A DNA stretch of 7,556 nucleotides from positions 1 through 7,556 of the forward strand of contig CAJQOK010000391.1 of NCBI GenBank assembly GCA_905479905.1. Direction: 5' to 3'. Shown piece by piece: positions 1 through 6,636 of this stretch (the first letter of the stretch is position 1; each line of letters opens with the position of its first letter). Made by a program: the position numbers and the translations under genes. This stretch comes from an uncultured Aliterella sp. (GTDB taxonomy: Bacteria; Cyanobacteriota; Cyanobacteriia; Cyanobacteriales; Chroococcidiopsidaceae). The notes under the pieces are model-generated. The model searched no databases and was not told where the DNA came from. It worked only from the letters and a program-made list of their open reading frames with translations.

Positions 1-285
1 ATCTTTAATTAATAAGTGTTTGTCAGAAGGAGCTACATAGATTCTTCCTGGGCTGATTACTTCGCCGTCGGTGGGATGACGTGCTTGCAGCGATGACAAT
101 TCTCCTTGCTGTTTGGCGATCGCCCGATTCAAAATTGTAGGCAACATACTTTTGCCATGAACGGGAATATGCAGCACAATAAACACGGCGGCGGCTAAGT
201 CTGGAGGTAAGCTACTCACCAGTTGACAGAGCGTTTCTACTCCCCCGGCGGAAGCACCAACAACAATAATGTCATGTCCAGACAT
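1..285 (-). CDS. cheB: CheB-type protein-glutamate methylesterase, N-terminal part (cut by window edge)
   Basis: Reading back from an ATG at 285, the frame stays open for 95 codons to the window edge, so the 3' part is missing. The protein begins directly with the CheB methylesterase fold: a beta strand (DIIVVGASAGG) with the nucleophile loop and likely catalytic Ser12, then IVLHIP with likely catalytic His39. The 27-residue spacing is close to that in enteric CheB. RIYVAPSDKH near residues 81-90 is also typical of the family. The catalytic Asp lies beyond the edge. Known family role: hydrolysis of glutamyl methyl esters (and deamidation) on chemoreceptors in the cytoplasm. Unlike classical CheB there is no receiver domain ahead of the esterase, so its own N-terminus cannot gate activity by phosphorylation. 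It follows the large kinase by 70 bases on the same strand and is probably co-transcribed. An AAAGGA at 304-299 is about 13 bases from the start, rather far for a ribosome site. It could be the front of a CheB-CheR fusion, which this window cannot show. Confidence 0.88.
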   Translation of the reverse strand, partial: MSGHDIIVVGASAGGVETLCQLVSSLPPDLAAAVFIVLHIPVHGKSMLPTILNRAIAKQQGELSSLQARHPTDGEVISPGRIYVAPSDKHLLIKD

Positions 286-355
286 TTTAGTAATTTTTTC
301 CTTTAACTTGCCTTAACTAAATTAAGACTAACCTAATCTAGAGTTATAACTTGTA

Positions 356-3300
356 CTATTTTAAAACAGTTATTGGCGGCTCCTGCACTTCTATCTGACG
401 AGGCAAACAAACGTAAAAAGTTGAGCCTTGCCCTAGGGTACTTTCTACAGTAATTGAACCTTGCATCATATCGACTAAGGATTTAATAATCGTAAGTCCC
501 AATCCTGTACCTCCGTATTGTCTGGTACTCGTTTGATCGACTTGTCTAAATTCTTCAAAAATATGTTCTAAGTCCGACTCAGCAATTCCCACGCCTGTAT
601 CTTGGACACCGATTAATATTTTGTTTGTCGCTGTTTGGCTGAGGCTAATTTCGACGCTGCCTAAATCGGTAAATTTGATGGCGTTGGAAAGCAAATTAAC
701 TAAAATTTGCCGCACTCGCGTACTGTCATTAATTACTATCGGGTTATCAAGCTGGAGGCGAAACACGATAGGTAGCTGCTTTTGCTCGGCAAGGGGGCGA
801 AGTTCGGCGATAGTGGTGGCAATTAATTTATTTAAGTCAAATTCCTCTTGCTTTAATTCTAAACGTCCAGCTTCGATTTTAGATAAGTCAAGGATGTCGT
901 TAATTAGGGCTAAAAGATTTTTGCCATTATTCAAAATCCGCTCTACCATGTCGGCTTGCGCTGGAGAAAGATTAGCTGTACGCTGTCGTAACAACACTTG
1001 GGCAAAGCCGATAACTGAATTCATGGGGGTACGCAGTTCGTGAGACATGGTAGCTAAAAACTGCGATTTTATGCGCGCCGCCTCAATTAGCTGCAAGTTT
1101 TGCTGGGCAATTTGATTGTGAGTTGCTTCTAGTTCATAGTTTTGTTGGGCTAAGATTTCGTTTTGCAAACCTAAACGTTCTTCTCGTTCTTCAAGGACAT
1201 TAATTAACCGCGCGTTGTTAATAGCGATCGCAGCTTGTTCCCCTACTGCCTCTAAGAGGTTGCGATCTTCCACATCAAAAGCCTCAGTATTGCGCCAATT
1301 GCCAATCAACATTACTCCCAGTCTCCCGGATGCAGCCGACTCAATAGCTACGGCATAAATAGATGCAGGTTCTTGCAGTGACTGGGCTGGGGATACTTTA
1401 CTTTTTTTGACTAATTGGGCGGTTCCGGTGGAAAACACGCGATGGAGTAAATTAGCTTGAGTAGATAATAAATGTAAGTTTGCTCTTTCAATACCCGCCG
1501 TAGCCGTAAGTTCTAACTGCTGGCTTTGAGGATCGTGGAGAGAAATTATGGCAAATTCCGCCTCACCAATGCCATCACAAACGGCTGCCACCATTACTTG
1601 CAACAATCCCGGCAAGTTGGTCAAACGCTGGTTTAATAGATTTGTGATGCGCTGCAATACTCTTAATTGTTGCTGTTGTTCGCCTAAAATAATAATTGCT
1701 CGGCGCAAATTTTCCCCAATATCGGTAGCCTGCTGATAAAGACGGGCGTTATCGACGGCTAAGGCGGCACGACGAGCTAAATCTTCCGCCCATAGGAGAT
1801 CGTTTGCATCGTAGAGCCTTTGTCCGACTCCGCGTACTAAGCTAATCGCCCCCACCGTCCGCCCGCGCACTTTGAGGGGTACGCACAACAACGAATTGAA
1901 GCCCAAACTCTCCATAATTTGCCGTTGCTCAGTATCGACCATTGCCTTTTTAATTTCTGGGCTAATTTCTGAGTATAGTTGTGCTTGACCGTTCTTAATT
2001 ACCTGGGATACACCAACTTTCGCTCTCAAATTGACTGGATAACTCCGCAATTGCGCTAACTGGGGCATTTTTGCGCCGTCTCTATGGGTTGAAGCTACTG
2101 GGCGCAGGGTCGAATTTTGGTCAAGGACATCTATAGTACACCAATCGGCTTGACCGCACACGATCGCCATTGCCAAGTTGGTGAGAGTAGTTTTGTAATC
2201 TAAAGAGGTGGCTAATAAGGCGCTGGCTTCGGCTAAAAATCGCTCTTGTTCTTCAATACGCTTGCGTTCGGTGATATCCCAAAAAACCCCTACACTACCT
2301 CTAGTTTTGCCTTGTTCGTCAAATAAAGGTACAGAATTAGCGACTAACTTAATTTTTTCTTTGCCTTCAGCAACGATTACGTCCATTTCGCTATCAACTA
2401 TACTAATGCCCTTGGCGGTAGCTTGTTGCATGGGTAATTTTGCTGCTTCTAGCTCTCTACCTTGGCTGTAAACTTTGTAGCTTGGGCGTTCATCAACAGG
2501 AGCGCTTAACGAAATATTGGCGTTTACTGGTAAATGGAGGAGTGAGGCTAAAGCTGGATTGGCTTTAATATGCAGACATTGGGGATCATGGGCGATCGCA
2601 ATTCCAATCGGAATCACGTCAAGTAGCGTCTGCATTTCACTTACTCGCCGTTCTAAGGAGCGATTAAGTTTACCAATTTTGGCATCGGAGCGTTTGCGAT
2701 CGCTTAAATCGATTACAAAGCAAATTGCTGTTTGTTCAACGCCCTGCACTAGCGCCCCGCCAATCAATACTGGTACGCGGCGGCTATCAGCGCGGATGTA
2801 TTCTTTTTCGTAGGGACTAAATACACCTTTTGCTTTTAGCTCAGTAGCGGCTTTTTTATCGGCTTTTTCGTACTCGTTGGGGGTAATTACTGACCCCTGC
2901 AATCTACCCAAGCGCAAGTCTTCAGCGCTGTAGCCCACCATACTTAAAAAAGCTGCATTTGCTTCAATTACTGTGCCTTGGGCATCAGTGACAATAATGC
3001 CAATGATATTTGCGTCGGCTAAACGTCTAAAGCGCAATTCACTAGCTTCTAAGGCTAATTGTAGTTGCTTCGATTCGGTGATGTCGCTAATAATTCCTGA
3101 CATCCGCAACGGACAACCAGCGCGATCGCGTTGGGCTTTTCCTCTAGCGACGCAGTAACGGTATGATCCCGACGAATGTAAAATCCGAAACTCCGCTTCG
3201 CATTTGGCTCCGTTTTGCAAGTGATTGGTAATGGCTTGACGAATTTTTGACCCATCATCGGGGTGCATTCGTGCCATTAAATTAGGGGGAGTGAGGTTAA

Positions 3301-3850
3301 ATTGACTTCGTTCTTCGCCAATAATGTCTAATAGGCGATCGTTGCAATACACTTCGTTTGTAGAACAATACCAATCCCAAATCCCATCGTTTGCCCCTTC
3401 TAACACTAAACGATAGCGTTCTTCACTTTCTCTTAATCGTTCATTAGCAAGGGTTGCGGCTTGCTCCGCACGATACAAACGTATAGCTTGACGCAAGATT
3501 TGATATAAGTTTTCGGGGGTAATTCTTGACTTGGGTAAGTAGTCAAAAGCTCCAGCTTTCATAACTTCTACGGCGATTCGTTCGTCACCTTGCCCAGTGA
3601 GTACAACTACTGGAGTAGTAATACCCAGGGTGCGGAGTTGCTGGACTAATTCTAAACCGTTGCCATCGGGAAGTAGATAATCAAGGAAGATACAATCAAA
3701 GGTTTGCGCTATGGCAATGGCGATCGCGCTTTGGCATTCGGTTACTTCTTGCCATGCCATTTCTACCCCCGCAGCAGAGAGACATCGCTTTACCGCCATG
3801 CGATCTACTTCATCGTCGTCTACTACCAGTATTTTGACAATCTCGTCCAT
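356..3850 (-). CDS. Receiver-first multi-sensor histidine kinase (REC-PAS-PAS-PAS-GAF-GAF-HisKA-HATPase)
   Basis: This is a 1164-residue, probably cytoplasmic kinase; I see no signal peptide or membrane segment. Domains in order: a receiver (about 5-122) with acidic pocket Asp11-13, phospho-acceptor Asp57, Thr85 and Lys107; PAS1 (about 144-260, PAS_3-like with MHPDD); PAS2 (about 271-388); PAS3 (about 405-530, ending [10 protein letters not shown]); GAF1 (about 548-705); GAF2 (about 743-880); a Gln/Glu-rich coiled coil (about 882-928); HisKA with phospho-acceptor His937 in SHELRTP; and a HATPase domain with N-box Asn1052 and Asn1056, DTGVGI from Asp1084, FEEFRQVD at about 1098-1105 and GGTGLGL at 1113-1119. 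All catalytic motifs are intact. Neither GAF has a Cys-His pair of the bilin-binding kind, so ligands are unknown. No C-terminal receiver or Hpt domain follows, so the phosphoryl target must be another protein. The receiver begins within seven residues of the ATG at 3850, which supports this start; no clear Shine-Dalgarno precedes it. It lies 51 bases after the small response regulator and 70 before cheB. Confidence 0.95.
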   Translation of the reverse strand: MDEIVKILVVDDDEVDRMAVKRCLSAAGVEMAWQEVTECQSAIAIAIAQTFDCIFLDYLLPDGNGLELVQQLRTLGITTPVVVLTGQGDERIAVEVMKAGAFDYLPKSRITPENLYQILRQAIRLYRAEQAATLANERLRESEERYRLVLEGANDGIWDWYCSTNEVYCNDRLLDIIGEERSQFNLTPPNLMARMHPDDGSKIRQAITNHLQNGAKCEAEFRILHSSGSYRYCVARGKAQRDRAGCPLRMSGIISDITESKQLQLALEASELRFRRLADANIIGIIVTDAQGTVIEANAAFLSMVGYSAEDLRLGRLQGSVITPNEYEKADKKAATELKAKGVFSPYEKEYIRADSRRVPVLIGGALVQGVEQTAICFVIDLSDRKRSDAKIGKLNRSLERRVSEMQTLLDVIPIGIAIAHDPQCLHIKANPALASLLHLPVNANISLSAPVDERPSYKVYSQGRELEAAKLPMQQATAKGISIVDSEMDVIVAEGKEKIKLVANSVPLFDEQGKTRGSVGVFWDITERKRIEEQERFLAEASALLATSLDYKTTLTNLAMAIVCGQADWCTIDVLDQNSTLRPVASTHRDGAKMPQLAQLRSYPVNLRAKVGVSQVIKNGQAQLYSEISPEIKKAMVDTEQRQIMESLGFNSLLCVPLKVRGRTVGAISLVRGVGQRLYDANDLLWAEDLARRAALAVDNARLYQQATDIGENLRRAIIILGEQQQQLRVLQRITNLLNQRLTNLPGLLQVMVAAVCDGIGEAEFAIISLHDPQSQQLELTATAGIERANLHLLSTQANLLHRVFSTGTAQLVKKSKVSPAQSLQEPASIYAVAIESAASGRLGVMLIGNWRNTEAFDVEDRNLLEAVGEQAAIAINNARLINVLEEREERLGLQNEILAQQNYELEATHNQIAQQNLQLIEAARIKSQFLATMSHELRTPMNSVIGFAQVLLRQRTANLSPAQADMVERILNNGKNLLALINDILDLSKIEAGRLELKQEEFDLNKLIATTIAELRPLAEQKQLPIVFRLQLDNPIVINDSTRVRQILVNLLSNAIKFTDLGSVEISLSQTATNKILIGVQDTGVGIAESDLEHIFEEFRQVDQTSTRQYGGTGLGLTIIKSLVDMMQGSITVESTLGQGSTFYVCLPRQIEVQEPPITVLK

Positions 3851-3857
3851 GCTTTTT

Positions 3858-3875
3858 AGCTATTAGCTAATAGCT
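3858..3875. repeat. Perfect 18-base palindrome before the large kinase
   Basis: AGCTATTAGCTAATAGCT reads identically on both strands. It lies in the 51-base gap between the small regulator and the large kinase, with only seven bases between it and the kinase ATG. In mRNA it could fold as a 7-bp, mostly A-U stem with a 4-base AGCU loop across the ribosome-binding region; as DNA it could be a dimeric operator. It has no U-run placed to make it a good intrinsic terminator for the upstream gene. It may instead be a copy of a dispersed short repeat. Confidence 0.6.
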
Positions 3876-3901
3876 TGTTTTATAAAAATTATTATTTGGC
3901 T

Positions 3902-4330
3902 TTATGGTATTTCTACCAAACTCCAATATTTATTCATAGTTGCTACAGTTTCGACGAAGCTTGAAAAAGTTACTGGTTTTAAAATATATCCAGCTACATT
4001 GAGCTTATAAGCTTCTACTTTATCTTTATCTTCGTTTGATGTAGTTAGAACAATTACCGGAATTGATTGCAATTGCTCGTCGGCACGTAAGATGCGTAAA
4101 AACTCTATGCCATTCATTTTTGGCATATTTAAGTCGAGTAAAATTATTCTTCTTGCTTGGGGTATAGTTTTTTTGGCGTTGCTACCTCTTAGTATAGATA
4201 AAGCTTCTAGTCCATTGGAAGCAAAGAAAAGTGGGTTTGTGATGTTGTTTTTTTTAAATGCTCTTTGCACGTTCATTACATCCACTTCGTCATCTTCGAC
4301 CAGCAGGATGTTCATCATTTTGTCTGTCAT
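3902..4330 (-). CDS. Single-domain response regulator, Rcp1-like
   Basis: This 142-residue protein is a lone CheY-fold receiver with no output domain. The acidic pocket is Glu12, Asp13 and Asp14; the phospho-acceptor is Asp66 in LLDLNMP; the switch Thr is at 96-97 in VLTTS; and the conserved Lys118 precedes Pro119. The longer alpha2-beta3 segment (about residues 48-62) and the GYILKPV end fit the Rcp1 family, small receivers that accept phosphate from cyanobacterial phytochrome-type kinases. The neighbouring 621-residue kinase carries a phytochrome-type histidine box, so it is the natural partner; that pairing is inferred. It lies 161 bases after that kinase and 51 before the large kinase. 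The ATG at 4330 is used, but Met5 and Met6 are alternatives and no Shine-Dalgarno decides between them. The gene is clearly AT-richer than its neighbours, has no GCGATCGC site, and contains a run of eight A in the coding strand near codons 25-28. Confidence 0.92.
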   Translation of the reverse strand: MTDKMMNILLVEDDEVDVMNVQRAFKKNNITNPLFFASNGLEALSILRGSNAKKTIPQARRIILLDLNMPKMNGIEFLRILRADEQLQSIPVIVLTTSNEDKDKVEAYKLNVAGYILKPVTFSSFVETVATMNKYWSLVEIP

Positions 4331-4354
4331 TATATTTTAAGTATCATGTTATTT

Positions 4355-4382
4355 ATTATCTTGAATAAAGTAATAAAAGCAA
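4355..4382 (-). promoter_or_regulatory. Candidate sigma70-type promoter for the small response regulator
   Basis: On the minus strand TTGCTT (4382-4377, four of six to TTGACA) is followed after 16 bases by GATAAT (4360-4355, five of six to TATAAT). The -10 ends 24 bases before the ATG at 4330, so the leader would be about 17 bases. In sequence this AT-rich such matches can arise by chance. If real, the regulator, large kinase and cheB could be expressed separately from the first kinase. Confidence 0.3.
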
Positions 4383-4423
4383 TCAATCATTAGACAGGTT
4401 GATGTTTTGACAATTTAAAATAT

Positions 4424-4439
4424 CTCAAGTAAAGTTGAG
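4424..4439 (-). terminator. Weak hairpin in the gap after the 621-residue kinase
   Basis: CTCAA and TTGAG arms (4424-4428 and 4435-4439) enclose a six-base loop, and on the minus strand the stem is followed by the AT-rich ATATTTTAAATT. It lies about 50 bases past the kinase stop. The stem is only five pairs and the following tract is not a pure T-run, so it is at best a leaky terminator or attenuator. I see nothing else firm in the 161-base gap apart from the promoter candidate. Confidence 0.15.
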
Positions 4440-4491
4440 GTTATTTTGCCAATTTTTGCGGTGTTATTGACGAAAGTTTGCCCTTTTTGGG

Positions 4492-6357
4492 TTATTTATT
4501 CCAGCTAAAACTAAATTTTGCTCCTTTGCCTTCGTTCGACTCTATTTTTATTTTGCCGCCTTGATTTTCGACAATCTTTTTGACAATAGCTAAACCAATG
4601 CCAGTATTTTCAGTGCGATCGCGCGCTTCTAAAGTTTGAAAGATGCCAAAGATTTTTTCGTGGTATTCGGGTGCTATACCTTTACCATCATCGGAAACCG
4701 CAAACTCGTAAGCCGAACCCAAGTCTTGACAAGAAATTTGCACTTTACCATCAAAACGGGGGTGGTGCTTAATCGCGTTGCTAATCAAGTTAGAAAATAC
4801 CTGTTCTAAGGGCAATCTCTCGGTAACTAATGTTGGCATATTTGGGGCAATTTCAACAGTAAACGACTCAGGAGGAGCAAGAGAGTCAAGGATTTCGGCA
4901 AGGATAGAGGCGACAGAAACAGAGGATTTGTCTGTAGATAGTCGCCCACTGCGAGAAAATTGTAGCAAACCATTAATCAAAGCTTCCATGCGATGAACGC
5001 GCCCGCGTAGCAAGTCCATTTGATGACGAGTTTCGTCAGTAAGTACGTCGTTAATATCTTCCTCAATCCACTGAGACAGATTAGCGATCGCCCGTAAAGG
5101 TGCTTTGAGGTCGTGAGAAGTGACGTAAGCAAACTGATCTAGTTCCTGATTGCGCTTTTCTAAGGCGGTATTAGTTTTAGTCAAAGTAGCTGTTAAATAA
5201 GCTAATTCACTAGCACGAGAATTTAGCGCCGCCTCGGTAGTTTTGCGCTCTTGAATATCAGTACATACCCCCACCCACTCGCGGATAGTACCATCATTAG
5301 TTATCACTGGCACACCCCGCACAGCAAAGTAACGATAGCTGCCATCTGTGGCGCGAATCCGGTATTCGGTATCGTAGAGGCTTTTTGTTTGCAAAGCTTG
5401 ATTCCAGGCGTTGGTGGTGCGATCACGGTCGTCTGGATGCACCGCCGCTAACCAGCCCCAGCCTTTAACTTCTGCTTCGCTTTGACCTGTATAAGTTCTC
5501 CAGTAGGGCATATCCATAACTTGCCCCTGCGCGTCGGTTGTCCAAACAATTTGCGAAGTAGCAATGACTAAAGATCGATAGCGTTCTTCGCTTTGTTGCA
5601 GGGCTTCTAGGGAGTTGTAGTGAGACTGCTTACTAGCAAGGGCTTCTGCTCTGGAGGCTTGCTCTAAAACAGATAATTCCTCTACTTGGGCTGTACGATT
5701 GCGTACTCGTCGTTCTAATTCGGCATTAAAAACGCTCAATCCGGCGATCGCCTTAGTACGACTGGTAACATCTGTAACTAAAGAAGTTACCCCAAATATA
5801 TTACCATCACTATTAATTAATGGTTGGTTGTACCATTCGCAAACAATTACTTTCCCTTCTTTAGTAAGATTTTCGTTAAGGCTGCGAGTACCGCCTCTTT
5901 GGTGGATAAGTTCGCCCCAAATTTGGTTAATTTGCTCTAAGCTACCTGCGGTGATAATTAAAGTTGCAGCATGACGACCGATGACTTCGCGGCTACAGTA
6001 GCCAAAAATTGCTTCGGCGGCAGCATCCCACTTGACCACCTCAAAATTTAGATTCCACTCAATTACTGCTAGAGGAGTTTGCTGTAAGGCGGTGAAATGA
6101 TGTTGAGGCGCATTTTCGAGCAAACTAAAGTTGGGCTGACAACTGACTACCCAATTATCTTTTACAGGTGTACCTTGCTCTAAAAAAGAATTATAACTAC
6201 TATCAGGCGCTTGGAGACGGTAGATAATTTGATAGGGCTGATTATTGCTGATAGCTTGTTGCCTAGTTGCCAGCAGGCGATCGCAGTCTTCGGGGTGCAA
6301 ACTCCGCTCAAATCCCCAAGCTAATAACTCCAATTCACTTAGTTCGTCGCTACTCAT
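4492..6357 (-). CDS. PAS-domain sensor histidine kinase with a phytochrome-type kinase core
   Basis: This is a 621-residue soluble kinase; no membrane segment is visible. Residues 1-75 are the back half of a PAS_3 domain (HPED at 21-24, YRLQAPDSSY at 46-55) without the front half. A full PAS follows (about 86-203), then a charged coiled coil (about 204-258), a second full PAS_3 (about 256-372; HPDD at 307-310, YRIRATDGSYRYF), another coiled coil (about 373-408), HisKA with phospho-acceptor His415 in SHDLKAPLRAI, and a HATPase domain with Asn523/Asn527, DDGKGI from Asp556 and TGIGLA at 585-590. The SHDLKAPLR box, the FGIFQTLEARD segment and the compact C-terminus resemble Cph1-type phytochrome kinases, but there is no GAF-PHY light-sensing module. 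The next gene downstream is an Rcp1-like receiver, the usual partner type. An in-frame TAA lies 12 bases before the ATG at 6357, so no longer ATG, GTG or TTG start exists. It is probably the first gene of the minus-strand cluster. Confidence 0.95.
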   Translation of the reverse strand: MSSDELSELELLAWGFERSLHPEDCDRLLATRQQAISNNQPYQIIYRLQAPDSSYNSFLEQGTPVKDNWVVSCQPNFSLLENAPQHHFTALQQTPLAVIEWNLNFEVVKWDAAAEAIFGYCSREVIGRHAATLIITAGSLEQINQIWGELIHQRGGTRSLNENLTKEGKVIVCEWYNQPLINSDGNIFGVTSLVTDVTSRTKAIAGLSVFNAELERRVRNRTAQVEELSVLEQASRAEALASKQSHYNSLEALQQSEERYRSLVIATSQIVWTTDAQGQVMDMPYWRTYTGQSEAEVKGWGWLAAVHPDDRDRTTNAWNQALQTKSLYDTEYRIRATDGSYRYFAVRGVPVITNDGTIREWVGVCTDIQERKTTEAALNSRASELAYLTATLTKTNTALEKRNQELDQFAYVTSHDLKAPLRAIANLSQWIEEDINDVLTDETRHQMDLLRGRVHRMEALINGLLQFSRSGRLSTDKSSVSVASILAEILDSLAPPESFTVEIAPNMPTLVTERLPLEQVFSNLISNAIKHHPRFDGKVQISCQDLGSAYEFAVSDDGKGIAPEYHEKIFGIFQTLEARDRTENTGIGLAIVKKIVENQGGKIKIESNEGKGAKFSFSWNK

Positions 6358-6431
6358 CAGAAATATGGATTATAAAGGGCAAAACTTAAACATTTTTTCT
6401 GCTTTTTAGTTCCTGCAATTTTAGAGCAATA

Positions 6432-6460
6432 ATTATATATACTCTAAATTTGATACTCTA
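6432..6460 (-). promoter_or_regulatory. Candidate promoter for the kinase cluster
   Basis: On the minus strand a perfect TATAAT (6437-6432) lies 17 bases after TAGAGT (6460-6455, three of six to TTGACA). Transcription would start near 6425, giving a leader of about 67 bases before the ATG at 6357. The -35 is poor, which would fit an activator-dependent promoter, and it overlaps the direct repeat at 6439-6460. A second TATAAT at 6374-6369 is only 11 bases from the ATG and is less likely. Confidence 0.25.
6439..6460. repeat. Two direct copies of an 8-base word in the divergent region
   Basis: ATACTCTA occurs at 6439-6446 and again at 6453-6460, with a six-base gap (14-base period). A weaker relative, TACTCCT, follows at 6473-6479. 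The copies surround the candidate -35 of the kinase cluster, where a regulator could bind. The 14-base period is not a whole helical turn, so the copies would not lie on the same DNA face. Confidence 0.35.
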
Positions 6461-6476
6461 GTAGACGCGATCTACT
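6460..6476. repeat. Inverted repeat between the divergent genes, possible operator
   Basis: AGTAGA and TCTACT form 6-base inverted arms around CGCGA. The dyad sits at the GC-rich centre of an otherwise AT-rich intergenic region, next to the candidate promoter of the kinase cluster. NarL/LuxR-family regulators bind dyads of about this size, and one is encoded 160 bases to the right. Binding is only inferred. In the rest of the 279-base intergenic region (6358-6636) I see AT-rich sequence, a TATAAA at 6584-6589 without a matching -35, and no small gene. Confidence 0.35.
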
Positions 6477-6636
6477 CCTAAAAGCTAAAGGAATATTAAT
6501 TTTCTGTATTATTAAAATACCAATAAGATTAAGGCAAATAGATTGTATTGCTTAAATGGAGAATAGATCGCCAATCGATTTTCTATAAATTCGATTGTTT
6601 TAAAGTAAAGCGTAGTAAACACGGCGGACGTTGATA

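Noticed and set aside
621..1043. Plus-strand open frame of 140 codons opposite the large kinase
   Set aside because: It lies wholly antisense to the conserved HisKA-HATPase region, has no recognisable domain and reads as low-complexity Ser/Arg/Asn-rich sequence. The other short plus-strand frames at 1548, 2208, 2517, 2973, 4092, 4778, 5251 and 5699 were dropped for the same reason.
1136..2206. Bilin-binding (phytochrome or cyanobacteriochrome) GAF domain in the large kinase
   Set aside because: Neither GAF region has the Cys-His pair or the Asp-Pro-Phe type motifs expected of bilin binders, and no PHY domain follows.
3055..3258. Minus-strand 67-codon frame inside the large kinase
   Set aside because: It overlaps PAS1 in another frame on the same strand and has no domain signal.
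4407..4435. Perfect plus-strand TTGACA at 4407-4412 as a promoter
   Set aside because: There is no acceptable -10 at 16-18 bases and no plus-strand gene downstream before 6637; the neighbours are all on the minus strand.
6369..6374. TATAAT on the minus strand just ahead of the 621-residue kinase
   Set aside because: It is 11 bases from the ATG and has no -35, so it would give a nearly leaderless message. The copy at 6432-6437 has better spacing.
6358..6600. Missing front half of the PAS domain encoded upstream in another frame
   Set aside because: Reading the upstream minus-strand frames gave only short stop-interrupted stretches with no PAS motif, so a simple frameshift does not explain the truncation.
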